A stretch of DNA of 16,483 nt from Eggerthellaceae bacterium (GCA_900753095.1 CAADXT010000146.1:1-16483); one strand, 5' to 3'. Positions 5,461-12,916 are shown, counted from the stretch's first letter. Notes: generated from the letters alone by a model not told the origin. Translations and numbers: made by a program.

Positions 5461-6648
5461 CTAGCCGACCACTTCGTTGAAGGCCTCGACGAACGCATCG
5501 ATTTCCTCGGCAGTAGTGGCGTTTCCCAAAGAAACGCGCAAAGAGCCCAGCGCGTCGTCGCGGCTGATTCCGATGGCTTTCAACACATGCGAAGGATCAA
5601 GGGAATGGGACGAGCAGGCAGAGCCGCCCGATACGCAGAACCCGCGCCTATCAAGCTGGAGGATGAGCGTTTCGCTCTCTATGCCGTGCACGAGCACGTT
5701 CACCACGTGCGGCGCGAACTCCGTGCTGCCCGGCTCCACCTTGACGGCGGGCTTTACCTTGGGGTTATCCAGCAAGCGCTCATAGCACCTATCGCGCAAG
5801 CCGCGCAAACGCTGCGCATCGGCATCGAGGTTGCCAAGCGCCGCACGGGCCGCTGCGGCAAACCCAACGGCGCCCATCACGTTCTGCGTGCCGCTGCGAC
5901 GACCCGACTCCTGGCCGCCGCCCACGATTTGCGCCGTGAAGGGCGTACGTGCCTTCACATAGAGGGCGCCCATGCCCTTCGGGCCGCCGATCTTGTGCGA
6001 GGAGATGGAAAGCGCGTCAACGCCCCATTCCTTTACCGAAACGGGGATTTTGCCGAAGGCCTGCGTGGCATCAACATGGAACAGCGCTCCTGCGCTATGG
6101 GCGACTTCCGCCAACGCCGCAATGTCCATGACGCTGCCCACTTCGTTGTTCACTGCCATGACGGAAACCAGAAGCGCCCTCTCGTTTAGCGCCTCTGCCA
6201 AGGCCTGCGGGGTGATGTGCCCCGTAGCGTCGGGCTCCACATACGTTACCTGCGCGCCCCAGTGGCCCAGTGTTTCCGCGGCCTTCAGAACCGCATCATG
6301 CTCGATGGACGAGACCACGATCTGCGGCACGCATTCATGGTCGCCCTCTTGCTCGGCGCGAACCATGGCAGCATCGACGATGCCGAACAGGGCAGCATTG
6401 TCGGCCTCAGTTGCCCCCGAGGTGAACGTCACCTCATCTGGGCGCGCCTTGATGGCACGGGCGATGTCCTCGCGCGCCTGCTCAAGCGCGCGGAATGCCG
6501 TGCGGCCCACTTCGTAAAGCGAGTTTGCGTTGCCGTTGCCGGCAACCAGGCCCGCAGTTTCTGCCTGAAGAAAAGGCATCATGGCCGCTGCGGCGTCTTC
6601 GCAAAGCGGCGCTGTTGCTGCCCAATCCAGATATACGGGCTTCTCCAT
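5461..6648 (-). CDS. Cysteine desulfurase, NifS/IscS type (class V aminotransferase)
   Basis: This PLP enzyme removes sulfur from L-cysteine as a persulfide for Fe-S clusters, thiolated tRNA and cofactors. Its 395 residues match NifS/IscS length. The opening VYLDWAATAP, SGATEADN (78-84), SIEHDAV with PLP-stacking H117, HVDATQAFGK with D193, and SSHKIGGPKG with the Schiff-base lysine K219 are all present. So is the mobile-loop cysteine C345 in GGSACSSHSLDPSHVL. The long loop before that cysteine places it in group I (IscS/NifS) and not the SufS group. Start and upstream stop overlap as TAATG at 6648, so it is translationally coupled to rpe. A terminator follows. No iscU or sufBCD gene is adjacent, and no thiI or mnmA gene follows, so the sulfur acceptor is not indicated by context. 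Confidence 0.92.
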   Translation of the reverse strand: MEKPVYLDWAATAPLCEDAAAAMMPFLQAETAGLVAGNGNANSLYEVGRTAFRALEQAREDIARAIKARPDEVTFTSGATEADNAALFGIVDAAMVRAEQEGDHECVPQIVVSSIEHDAVLKAAETLGHWGAQVTYVEPDATGHITPQALAEALNERALLVSVMAVNNEVGSVMDIAALAEVAHSAGALFHVDATQAFGKIPVSVKEWGVDALSISSHKIGGPKGMGALYVKARTPFTAQIVGGGQESGRRSGTQNVMGAVGFAAAARAALGNLDADAQRLRGLRDRCYERLLDNPKVKPAVKVEPGSTEFAPHVVNVLVHGIESETLILQLDRRGFCVSGGSACSSHSLDPSHVLKAIGISRDDALGSLRVSLGNATTAEEIDAFVEAFNEVVG

Positions 6649-7331
6649 TAGCGCGCCTCCGTTCCCGCATTGCGCAGGATGCCGATAGCCGCCTCAGGGT
6701 CTTCCGCCTTGAACACGCCGGAGCCCGCAACCAGAACGTCGGCGCCCTGCGCGCACACCAGCCCCGCTGTGCGAGATGCGCTGATTCCCCCATCAACTTC
6801 GATGAGAAGGCTTGGGTTCAGGCGCTTTGCCATTTCGGCAACCTTGCCCACACGGTCTTCGCTGCCTTCGATGTACGACTGGCCGGAAAACCCGGGGAAC
6901 ACGCTCATGACCAAGACCATGTCCACATCTGCAATGTAAGGTTCAAGCTCCTCGACAGGGTAATCGGGCTTCAGAGTGAGCGCAGGATGAGCACCCGCCT
7001 CACGCGTGCGGCGAATGAACTCGCGTACCTCGTTTTCGTCCTTCAAGGCCTCCATATGAACGGAAACCCAATCGGCGCCCGCATCCAGGTACCAGTCAAG
7101 CTGCTCAAGCGGGTTGGAGATCATAAGATGCACATCGAGCGGAACCTCCGTGATCTTCTTCAGCTGGGAAACGAAGGGGACGCCCAGCGTAAGGTTGGGC
7201 ACAAAATGGCCATCCATCACATCGACGTGGATGAAATCGGTGCCTCCACGCTCGAGCATGCGGATATCATGTTCGAAGTTCATGAAATCCGCAGACAGAA
7301 TGGAAGGCGAAATCTTGACGTCACCGAACAC
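6648..7331 (-). CDS. rpe: Ribulose-phosphate 3-epimerase
   Basis: Rpe interconverts D-ribulose 5-phosphate and D-xylulose 5-phosphate in the pentose phosphate pathway, using a metal in a TIM barrel. The 227 residues carry the complete signature set: ISPSILSADF near the N-terminus, HVDVMDGHFVPNLTLG, DVHLMI, SVFPGFSGQSYIE with the conserved GFxGQ, and EVDGGI followed by GADVLVAGSGVF for phosphate binding. The start is GTG at 7331, chosen because AAAGGGG lies 6 bases upstream. The gene ends in TAATG, sharing a base with the cysteine desulfurase start. The upstream gap of 104 bases to ogt holds a strong hairpin and a -10-like TAGAAT (7372-7367), so a separate internal promoter is possible. Confidence 0.95.
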   Translation of the reverse strand: MFGDVKISPSILSADFMNFEHDIRMLERGGTDFIHVDVMDGHFVPNLTLGVPFVSQLKKITEVPLDVHLMISNPLEQLDWYLDAGADWVSVHMEALKDENEVREFIRRTREAGAHPALTLKPDYPVEELEPYIADVDMVLVMSVFPGFSGQSYIEGSEDRVGKVAEMAKRLNPSLLIEVDGGISASRTAGLVCAQGADVLVAGSGVFKAEDPEAAIGILRNAGTEAR

Positions 7332-7382
7332 GGCGAACCCCTTTCCTTGAAAACAGTTTGATTCCTATTCTACACGCAGCCC

Positions 7383-7415
7383 GCATCCAAGCGATGTGGG
7401 CAAACGCTTGGATGC
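7383..7415. promoter_or_regulatory. Perfect 11-bp hairpin between ogt and rpe
   Basis: GCATCCAAGCG (7383-7393) and CGCTTGGATGC (7405-7415) pair perfectly around an 11-base loop. It follows the ogt stop at 7436 by 20 bases. On the minus strand the bases after the stem are GGGCTGCG, so there is no U-tract and a standard intrinsic terminator is not supported. It could be a weak terminator, an mRNA 3'-end stabiliser or a protein-binding palindrome. A -10-like TAGAAT lies at 7372-7367, without a convincing -35 box. Confidence 0.6.
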
Positions 7416-7435
7416 CTAAAAGAGACGGCGCCGAA

Positions 7436-7900
7436 CTAGCCAGCGTGGGCCTCCAGATCAAGGAGGAACTTCTTCACTGCCGGGCCAAACGCATAGCCGC
7501 CCAGCTTACCGTTCGAGCCCACCACCCTGTGGCAGGGAATGAGCAGCGGCACCGGATTGCGCCCGCACGCCTGCCCCACCGCCTGCAGGGCGCCGGGTTT
7601 GCCCAAGCTTTGGGCTATCTGCGCGTAAGTGCGTGTTTCCCCGTAGGGTATTGCGGAAATCCGCTCCCACACCGCACGCTGAAACGCAGAACCCTCGGCC
7701 TGCACCGGCACATCGAAGGCAGTGCGCTTGCCGGCCAGGTATTCCAGCACCTCGCTTGAGGCGCGATTCGTGAGTGCCGTTGCCCGCTCTGCGCCTCTCA
7801 GCCGCATAGGGCCGAAGGCGAATCGGGTAATCGCGCGCCCATCTGTTTCGATGGCGACTCGACCCATCGGAGTGCGGTAGATGAAGTACGTCCGCTCCAT
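7436..7900 (-). CDS. ogt: Methylated-DNA-[protein]-cysteine S-methyltransferase (Ogt/AGT)
   Basis: This suicide repair protein moves alkyl groups from O6-alkylguanine to its own cysteine. At 154 residues it matches the single-domain Ogt type and lacks the Ada zinc domain. The acceptor cysteine is C123 in IPCHRVVGSNGKLGGYAFG. The helix-turn-helix block FQRAVWERISAIPYGETRTY (73-92) with its arginine finger region AVGQACGRNP (107-116) is intact. In this block Cys replaces the common Asn or Ala just before GRNP. The ATG at 7900 shares a base with the gpsA stop (TGATG), so expression depends on gpsA translation. The N-terminal domain is short and not otherwise distinctive. Ogt and MGMT/AdaB-like names are used interchangeably; the symbol follows the single-domain form. 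Confidence 0.92.
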   Translation of the reverse strand: MERTYFIYRTPMGRVAIETDGRAITRFAFGPMRLRGAERATALTNRASSEVLEYLAGKRTAFDVPVQAEGSAFQRAVWERISAIPYGETRTYAQIAQSLGKPGALQAVGQACGRNPVPLLIPCHRVVGSNGKLGGYAFGPAVKKFLLDLEAHAG

Positions 7901-8925
7901 CAGCGGGCCCCTCCCGCTTCAGCGAGGCCCCAGAATTCCGTGGTAAGAGGCCGCTTGAACAAGTTTGCCGCCAACGGCTCGATAGGGGCGCCTTCCCATA
8001 CCAGGGCGCGCACCGCCGTGGTGATGGGAAGCTCAACCTGATGCTTCTCGGCCAAGGGGCAAATGGTCTGGCAGGCAACGGCACCTTCGACCACCATGTG
8101 GGTTCGCTTCTCGAACCCACCCAGCGTGGCGCCTTGGGCCAGCGCCTTGCCGAAGGTGCGGTTGCGGGAATGCTCGGAGGTGCAGGTGGCGATAAGGTCG
8201 CCCGCACCGGCAAGGCCCATAACCGTCAGGGCATCGCCGCCGCACGCCTTTACCAAGCGGCTCATCTCCGCCATGCCGCGCGTCATGATCATGGCCGCCG
8301 TGTTGTCGCCGTACCCCACGCCGTACGATGCGCCCACGGCAATGGCGATAACGTTCTTGAACGCCGCGCACAGCTCCACGCCCACATAGTCGAACGAGGT
8401 GTAGCAACGGAAATACGCTGTGGTGAACAGGTCGCGGAAATAGCACGCCGTTGCCTCGGAAGGCGAAGCGATAACGGTGCCCGCCGGAACGCCCAGGATA
8501 ACCTCTTCGGCATGGTTGGGGCCCGAAAGCGCGGCAAGACGGCTGATGTTGCCCAGCACTTCCTCGAACACCTGGACGGGAAGAAGGCCCGTGCCCTCTT
8601 CAACGCCCTTCGAGCAAATGACGATAGGGGTTTCGGCATCGACGAGGGGAGCAAGATCCTCGGCGAACTGGCGCATCAGCCGCGACGGGGTAACGATAAC
8701 CAGCGCCTCGGCGCCCTGGGAGCATTCCGCCAAATCGCTTGTTGCGGAAATGGCATCGGCCAGCATCACCCCGCTGAGGTAGCGGGGATTGCGATGCTCT
8801 TCGGTGATGGAGCGAGCCACTTCTTCCTTGCGCGCCCACATCACCACCTCGTTGCCGCCCGAGGCAAGCGTTTGCGCCAACGCCGTTCCCCAAGAACCCG
8901 CTCCGATTACCGCGATCTTACCCAT
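7900..8925 (-). CDS. gpsA: NAD(P)H-dependent glycerol-3-phosphate dehydrogenase
   Basis: GpsA reduces dihydroxyacetone phosphate to sn-glycerol 3-phosphate, the backbone for phospholipids. The protein is 341 residues, the usual size. It opens with the Rossmann motif VIGAGSWGTALA (6-17). The body shows PSRLMR, SKGVEEGTGLL, ALSGPNHAEEV, the KNVIAIAVGASYGVGYGDNT block with the catalytic lysine region, and GLAGAGDLIATCTSEHSRNR, all diagnostic of GpsA. I start at the ATG at 8925 because AAGGAGG lies 4-5 bases upstream and the Rossmann motif follows immediately. A longer frame to 9051 would run through the terminator. It heads the gpsA-ogt-rpe-desulfurase unit and works with PlsY, encoded just upstream, and PlsC further up. 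Confidence 0.95.
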   Translation of the reverse strand: MGKIAVIGAGSWGTALAQTLASGGNEVVMWARKEEVARSITEEHRNPRYLSGVMLADAISATSDLAECSQGAEALVIVTPSRLMRQFAEDLAPLVDAETPIVICSKGVEEGTGLLPVQVFEEVLGNISRLAALSGPNHAEEVILGVPAGTVIASPSEATACYFRDLFTTAYFRCYTSFDYVGVELCAAFKNVIAIAVGASYGVGYGDNTAAMIMTRGMAEMSRLVKACGGDALTVMGLAGAGDLIATCTSEHSRNRTFGKALAQGATLGGFEKRTHMVVEGAVACQTICPLAEKHQVELPITTAVRALVWEGAPIEPLAANLFKRPLTTEFWGLAEAGGAR

Positions 8926-8940
8926 GTGTCCTCCTTGGAA

Positions 8941-8955
8941 GATGCTCGAAGCATC
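8941..8955 (-). other. Small hairpin just upstream of the gpsA ribosome site
   Basis: GATGCT (8941-8946) and AGCATC (8950-8955) form a 6-bp stem with a 3-base loop. In the minus-strand transcript it sits 3-4 bases before the gpsA AAGGAGG. It may only insulate the ribosome site from the terminator stem further upstream. Confidence 0.45.
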
Positions 8956-8968
8956 CTGACAAACGAAA

Positions 8969-8992
8969 TGGGCAGGACCTATGGCCTGCCCA
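8969..8992 (-). terminator. Rho-independent terminator after plsY
   Basis: TGGGCAGG (8969-8976) pairs perfectly with CCTGCCCA (8985-8992). Two more pairs (C8978-G8984, C8979-G8983) close the loop with one bulged A. In the minus-strand transcript the stem is followed by TTTCGTTTGTC, a broken U-rich tail. It lies 15 bases after the plsY stop and 43 bases before gpsA. Confidence 0.72.
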
Positions 8993-9007
8993 CTGCAAGA
9001 ATCGATC

Positions 9008-9706
9008 CTATGCCTTCTTCTTCGAGCCGATACGGTTTTCCGTCCCGGCACGCAAACGGGCGATGTTTTCCCGATGCGCCCAAATCACGGTAAGGCCAAC
9101 CAGCAAGCACAGCACGAAAGCCACCGGGTTGCCCCAGAAGAAATACAGCGCGAAGAACGGGCATGCCACCGCCGCTGCGATGGAGCCGACGGAAACGTAC
9201 TTCGTCGCCACTACCAACACCGCGAAGATGAGGATTTCCAGCAAGGCGCCAACCGGCCCAAACGTGGAAAACAGGCAGCCAACGGCAACGGCAATGCCCT
9301 TGCCTCCCTTAAAGCCCAGCCAAGGGCAGAAGATATGCCCCATGGTGCAGCCCAAAAACGCCACCGCAAGGCACACCTGGTCGATGTACAGGAAGGGATT
9401 CGGCGAGCCGCCGAATGCCTGCACGAACTCGACAACCGCCAGCACATTGCCGGAAAGCACGTGGGTGCCGAACGCAGAGGCAATCAAGCCCGCCACGATG
9501 CCCTTGCCGAAGTCGAGCACGAACACCGCATAGCCGCCAACCTTGCCCATGGTGCGGATGGCGTTGGTGGTACCGATGTTGCCCGATCCGTGCTCGCGCA
9601 GATCGGTGTGGTAGAACACGCGCGAGATGATGACGCCCCAGGGTATCGATCCCAGCAAAAACGCGATAACGAGCAGCAAGGCCAACTGGCCCAAAACCAA
9701 CAACAT
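9008..9706 (-). CDS. plsY: Acyl-phosphate:glycerol-3-phosphate acyltransferase PlsY
   Basis: PlsY is an inner-membrane enzyme that acylates glycerol 3-phosphate at position 1 using acyl-phosphate from PlsX. The 232-residue sequence is hydrophobic with about five to seven membrane segments. It contains the three conserved cytoplasmic motifs of the family: GSIPWGVIISR followed by REHGSGNIGTTNAIR, then DFGKG, and GFKGGKGIAVAVG. Family length is usually about 200, and this one is slightly longer through its basic C-terminal tail ending in GSKKKA. The ATG at 9706 is 6 bases after the der stop. An AAGGA site lies within the end of der, about 10 bases upstream. It pairs functionally with gpsA, which supplies its substrate, and with plsC, which does the second acylation. 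Confidence 0.94.
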   Translation of the reverse strand: MLLVLGQLALLLVIAFLLGSIPWGVIISRVFYHTDLREHGSGNIGTTNAIRTMGKVGGYAVFVLDFGKGIVAGLIASAFGTHVLSGNVLAVVEFVQAFGGSPNPFLYIDQVCLAVAFLGCTMGHIFCPWLGFKGGKGIAVAVGCLFSTFGPVGALLEILIFAVLVVATKYVSVGSIAAAVACPFFALYFFWGNPVAFVLCLLVGLTVIWAHRENIARLRAGTENRIGSKKKA

Positions 9707-9712
9707 CAGCTA

Positions 9713-11023
9713 TTAATCCTTCTTCTTGAACTTGAGGTTAATGGGGGTACCGGTGAAATCGAACGTGGAACGCATCCTGTTCTCGAGGTAGCGCTCGAAC
9801 GAAGGCTCCACCAAATCGGGATGGTTGCAGAAGAACGTGAAGAACGGGGGCTGCTGGCCCGTTTGCGTAACGTACTTCAGCTTCAGGATGCGCTTGCCCT
9901 TGGAAATGGTATGGCCGAACTCGCGAATATCCTGGAGCCAGTTGTTAAGACGGCTCGTGGAAATGGTCTTGGAGTAGTTGGAGTAAGCCTCGTTGATGGC
10001 GCCCCAAATACGCTGCACGTTCTTGCCCGAAAGCGCGGAGATGGCGATTACCGGGGCATATCCTACGAACTTCAGACGGTCTTCGATGCGCTCGCGCACC
10101 TCGGCCTTCGCCTCGGGGCCTTCCACCAAGTCCCACTTGTTAAGCACCACAACCATAGCGCAGCCGCGCTCGGCCGCCATGCCCGCAACACGCTGGTCCT
10201 GGTCGGTAAGGCCGATGGTGGAATCGATTACCAGCAAGACAACCTCGGCGCGGTCGATGGCGCGCATGGCGCGTACGAAGCCGTAGTATTCGACGTCTTC
10301 GTCGATAACGCTCTTCTTGCGCAAGCCGGCCGTGTCGACGATGGTGTAGAACTGGCCCTCATGCTCGACAGTGGTGTCGATGGCGTCGCGCGTGGTGCCC
10401 GCCACGTTGGAGACGATGGAGCGCTCGTTGTTGGTGAGCTTGTTCGTCAGCGAGGACTTGCCGGCGTTCGGACGTCCGATGATGGCAACATTGATGGAGT
10501 CGAGCTCCTCCTCTTCACCATCGTCTTCGGGGAACAGGGAAACAACCTCATCGAGCAAATCGCCCGTGCCGGTGCCATGGAGGGCGGAAACCGGACGCGG
10601 CTCGCCCAAGCCCAGCTGCATGAACTCCCACATCGCGTTCTCGTCGGCGGCGTTGTCGAGCTTGTTCACCGAAAGAAGCACCGGCTTCTTGCTGCGGCGC
10701 AGGATGTTGGCCACCGCCTGGTCGTCGGCGTTGACCCCCGTCTGCCCATCAACCAGGAAGATGATGACATCGGCCTCATCGGCCGCGGTAAGCGCCTGCG
10801 CGGTGATGGAGCCCTGGAAGGCATCGTCGCCGCCCATCTCGATACCGCCGGTGTCGATGATCTTGAACCCGCGGCCGTTCCAATCGGCCTCATGGTACGA
10901 GCGATCGCGCGTTACGCCGCGCATCTCATGGACGATAGCCTCATTATTTTCCGCAAGGCGGTTCACCAAGGTGGATTTGCCCACGTTAGGGCGACCAACA
11001 ATGGCCACGATTGGCAAGCTCAT
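9713..11023 (-). CDS. der: Ribosome assembly GTPase Der (EngA)
   Basis: Der is an essential double-domain GTPase that helps mature the 50S ribosomal subunit. The 436 residues match Der exactly. The first G domain has GRPNVGKST (10-18), GVTRD (36-40), DTGG (57-60) and NKLD (120-123). The second has GRPNAGKSS (183-191), GTTRD (209-213), DTAG (230-233), NKWD (295-298) and SALSG (329-333). The C-terminal KH-like domain runs from about 350 to the end, with a basic KFKKKD tail and the conserved PPFFTFFCNHPDLV stretch. An acidic linker (DDGEEEELD) joins the G domains. The ATG at 11023 has AAGGAG 5 bases upstream. plsY follows after 6 bases. Confidence 0.97.
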   Translation of the reverse strand: MSLPIVAIVGRPNVGKSTLVNRLAENNEAIVHEMRGVTRDRSYHEADWNGRGFKIIDTGGIEMGGDDAFQGSITAQALTAADEADVIIFLVDGQTGVNADDQAVANILRRSKKPVLLSVNKLDNAADENAMWEFMQLGLGEPRPVSALHGTGTGDLLDEVVSLFPEDDGEEEELDSINVAIIGRPNAGKSSLTNKLTNNERSIVSNVAGTTRDAIDTTVEHEGQFYTIVDTAGLRKKSVIDEDVEYYGFVRAMRAIDRAEVVLLVIDSTIGLTDQDQRVAGMAAERGCAMVVVLNKWDLVEGPEAKAEVRERIEDRLKFVGYAPVIAISALSGKNVQRIWGAINEAYSNYSKTISTSRLNNWLQDIREFGHTISKGKRILKLKYVTQTGQQPPFFTFFCNHPDLVEPSFERYLENRMRSTFDFTGTPINLKFKKKD

Positions 11024-11087
11024 TCTTGCTCCTTAACTTGCAAAAGGTAACTTTATCAAGGGTTCAGGATACCACGCAGACGCTCTT

Positions 11088-11146
11088 GCGCTCCCCTTCC
11101 CCCGCAGGCAGCACGGGATAAACACGCCTCGGAGCGCCAGCTGCCT
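11088..11146 (-). other. Interleaved complementary segments after trmB, possible pseudoknot
   Basis: The 126-base gap between trmB and der holds two interleaved perfect 7-bp pairings. GCGCTCC (11088-11094) pairs with GGAGCGC (11131-11137), and AGGCAGC (11106-11112) pairs with GCTGCCT (11140-11146). The A-B-A'-B' order is that of an H-type pseudoknot. The alternative is two competing hairpins. No U-tract follows on the minus strand, so it is not a standard terminator. The trmB stop at 11152-11150 lies only 3 bases before it in the transcript. Confidence 0.4.
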
Positions 11147-11149
11147 TGC

Positions 11150-12001
11150 CTAGACGATGGGCTTCTTCCACTCGGGCAGGCCGCGAGCGCGACGGTTGCG
11201 GTTGCGCCCGCGCATGTTCTTCACGCATCCCTGCATGCCGTGCGGAACGTATTCCATTTCCTCCAAGTTGTCGGGAAGGTAGCTCACCAGGGAAAGAGGC
11301 GCGGTCTGCTGAACGCTCTCGGGCTCGGGGCCTGCCACCGCAGCAAAGCCATGCACCGAAGCGCCCTGCGCCACCAGCTTCTGCTCGTAGCCGCTCCACG
11401 GCTCATCGGGGAACAGGGAGCGGACATCGTCGGTGTTCCACAGAAGCTCGTAGCCCGCCAGCTCAAGCTGCGTAAGGGAGAAATCGCGCATGGGCATGCT
11501 ATCGGTGCGCAGGCGCAGGGGCGCGCCCTGCGCAAGGAGCGGACGATACGCCATAAGCCTATCGAGGTAGGTAAGGCGTAAAGGCGCTTTCTTCTTCTTG
11601 GGAAAAGGCGTGGGGAAGTTCAGCAGGATAGCCGAAAGCTCCCCCTCGTCGAAGAACTCCGAAAGGGCAGCATCCTCCTCGTTGAACACGAACACCACAT
11701 TGCGCACGCCTTGGGCGATGGCCCGCTCGGCGCAGCGCACGATGCATACGCCATCGACATCGATCCCCACGAAAAGCGTGTCCGGGCGCGCGGCAGCGCA
11801 TTCCACGGTGTACTCGCCTTTCCCGCAGCCCAAGTCGAGCACCACGTGCTCGTACGGCTCGCTGCGCACGCTTTCATGCGGCGCCCACCTGCTCCAACGA
11901 CCTTGCCAGCCGGCGGGGTTGGGCTCGTAGGACTGGGTAGCGCCCGCGAGGCGGTCTTCAAGGGAAAAGCCTTTGTTCAAACGTGAACGAGTGGTTCGCA
12001 T
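11150..12001 (-). CDS. trmB: TrmB-like tRNA (guanine-N7)-methyltransferase, atypical motif
   Basis: TrmB methylates N7 of G46 in tRNA using S-adenosylmethionine. This 283-residue protein has the SAM motif LDLGCGKGEY (55-64), GIDVD (79-83) with the acidic ribose-binding position, and NFPTPFPKKKK (128-138) where TrmB normally has FPDPWPKxRHxKRR. It also has TYLDRL and SGYEQK (203-208), corresponding to the family's TxYE block. Aligning by eye, the motif Asp is T131, Trp is F133, His is K138 and the following Arg is L141. A basic C-terminal extension of about 50 residues, including MRGRNRNRRARG (263-274), lies beyond the normal end. The ATG at 12001 has GGAG 8-9 bases upstream; a longer frame to 12151 overlaps ispH. 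It may be an active divergent enzyme, a lineage variant, or one with a changed target. Confidence 0.78.
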   Translation of the reverse strand: MRTTRSRLNKGFSLEDRLAGATQSYEPNPAGWQGRWSRWAPHESVRSEPYEHVVLDLGCGKGEYTVECAAARPDTLFVGIDVDGVCIVRCAERAIAQGVRNVVFVFNEEDAALSEFFDEGELSAILLNFPTPFPKKKKAPLRLTYLDRLMAYRPLLAQGAPLRLRTDSMPMRDFSLTQLELAGYELLWNTDDVRSLFPDEPWSGYEQKLVAQGASVHGFAAVAGPEPESVQQTAPLSLVSYLPDNLEEMEYVPHGMQGCVKNMRGRNRNRRARGLPEWKKPIV

Positions 12002-12066
12002 AGGGAAAGCTCCAAACGGATAGCAGGAAAACGGCGCAGTACGCCAAAGAAAAGAAAACGAGCGCG

Positions 12067-12912
12067 CTACAGCTCGGACAAAGAGCGCATCACGCTCTCG
12101 ATCTGGTTGTCGGGCGTTGAGGCTCCGGCACTTACGCCCACGCTCGAGCACCCCTCAAACCAGGCAGGGTCGATTTCGCTGGCCTGCTCGATATGGAAGG
12201 CGCGGCTGCAGTGCTGCGCGCAGATCTCGTACAGGCGCGTGGTGTTCGAGGAGTTGCGGCCGCCGATAACCACCATGGCGTCAACCTGCTCTGCGAGCTC
12301 GATCGCGGAAAGCTGGCGCTGCGTGGTGGCAAAGCAGATGGTGTCCTTCACCTCTAAGTCGAGGTCGAGCTTCTCAAGCGCATGAAGCACTTCCTCGAAG
12401 CGCTCACGCGACTGCGTGGTCTGCACCACCACGCCGACCCTGCCCGCAAGGCCTGCGGGGATATCGTCGGGAGAGCCGACGATGGTGCACTCGCCGCCTG
12501 CCACACGGGCATGGGCCGAGATACCCTCTACCTCGGGGTGCCCCGCTTCGCCCACCACCAGCACATGGCGGCCTTCCTTGGCAAGCTTCGCCGCAGCGCG
12601 CTGAGCGCGCATAACATGGGGGCAGGTGGCGTCGATTACGGTATAGCCCCGCTGCTCGATCTCATCGATAACCTGAGGCACCACTCCGTGGGACCTGATA
12701 ACCACGCCATCCGCCTTGATGTTGTCGACCGAGTCGGCAACGCAGATGCCGCGCTCCTCAAGCTCGGAAACCACACCGGGATTATGGATAAGCGGGCCAA
12801 GCGTGCACACCGAGCCGCCCTCCCCGGCGGCTTTCAGCGTCATATCGAGCGCACGCTGCACGCCGTAGCAGGCGCCCGCATAGGCGGCCTTCACAACTTT
12901 CAATTTGCCCAT
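12067..12912 (-). CDS. ispH: 4-hydroxy-3-methylbut-2-enyl diphosphate reductase IspH
   Basis: IspH is the last enzyme of the MEP pathway. It reduces HMBPP to IPP and DMAPP with a [4Fe-4S] cluster. The 281-residue protein has the three cluster cysteines C15 (AGACYGVQRAL), C97 (ATCPHV) and C193 (DTICFATTQRQ). Substrate-binding residues H43, H75 (SHGV), H125 and E127 (HPEVEG) are present, as are T166 in QTTQS and VSAGASTPDNQIE. The GAC in place of the common GFC before the first cysteine is a small variation. I start at the ATG at 12912, with AAGGAG 7 bases upstream. The plsC stop lies 4 bases before it, and a longer frame to 13029 would overlap plsC. The 65-base gap to trmB has a pyrimidine-rich run but no convincing terminator. 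Confidence 0.95.
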   Translation of the reverse strand: MGKLKVVKAAYAGACYGVQRALDMTLKAAGEGGSVCTLGPLIHNPGVVSELEERGICVADSVDNIKADGVVIRSHGVVPQVIDEIEQRGYTVIDATCPHVMRAQRAAAKLAKEGRHVLVVGEAGHPEVEGISAHARVAGGECTIVGSPDDIPAGLAGRVGVVVQTTQSRERFEEVLHALEKLDLDLEVKDTICFATTQRQLSAIELAEQVDAMVVIGGRNSSNTTRLYEICAQHCSRAFHIEQASEIDPAWFEGCSSVGVSAGASTPDNQIESVMRSLSEL

Positions 12913-12916
12913 GGCA

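Noticed and set aside
8981..11050. Long plus-strand frame of 689 codons opposite plsY and der
   Set aside because: It is a GC-driven antisense frame over two clear minus-strand genes, rich in His and Arg, without known motifs.
11024..11080. der promoter around TGGTATCCT and TTGATA
   Set aside because: The TATCCT box matches only 4 of 6 with no -35 box, and TTGATA has no -10 at 16-18 bases. The case was too weak to list.
11064..11399. Minus-strand 111-codon frame overlapping the trmB 3' end and the gap
   Set aside because: It is out of frame with trmB, low in hydrophobic structure and lacks a ribosome site. The trmB frame explains the same bases.
12002..12066. Pyrimidine run after the ispH stop as a terminator
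   Set aside because: The only stems nearby (GAGC/GCTC and GGCG/CGCC) are 4 bp long, so there is not enough structure for an intrinsic terminator.
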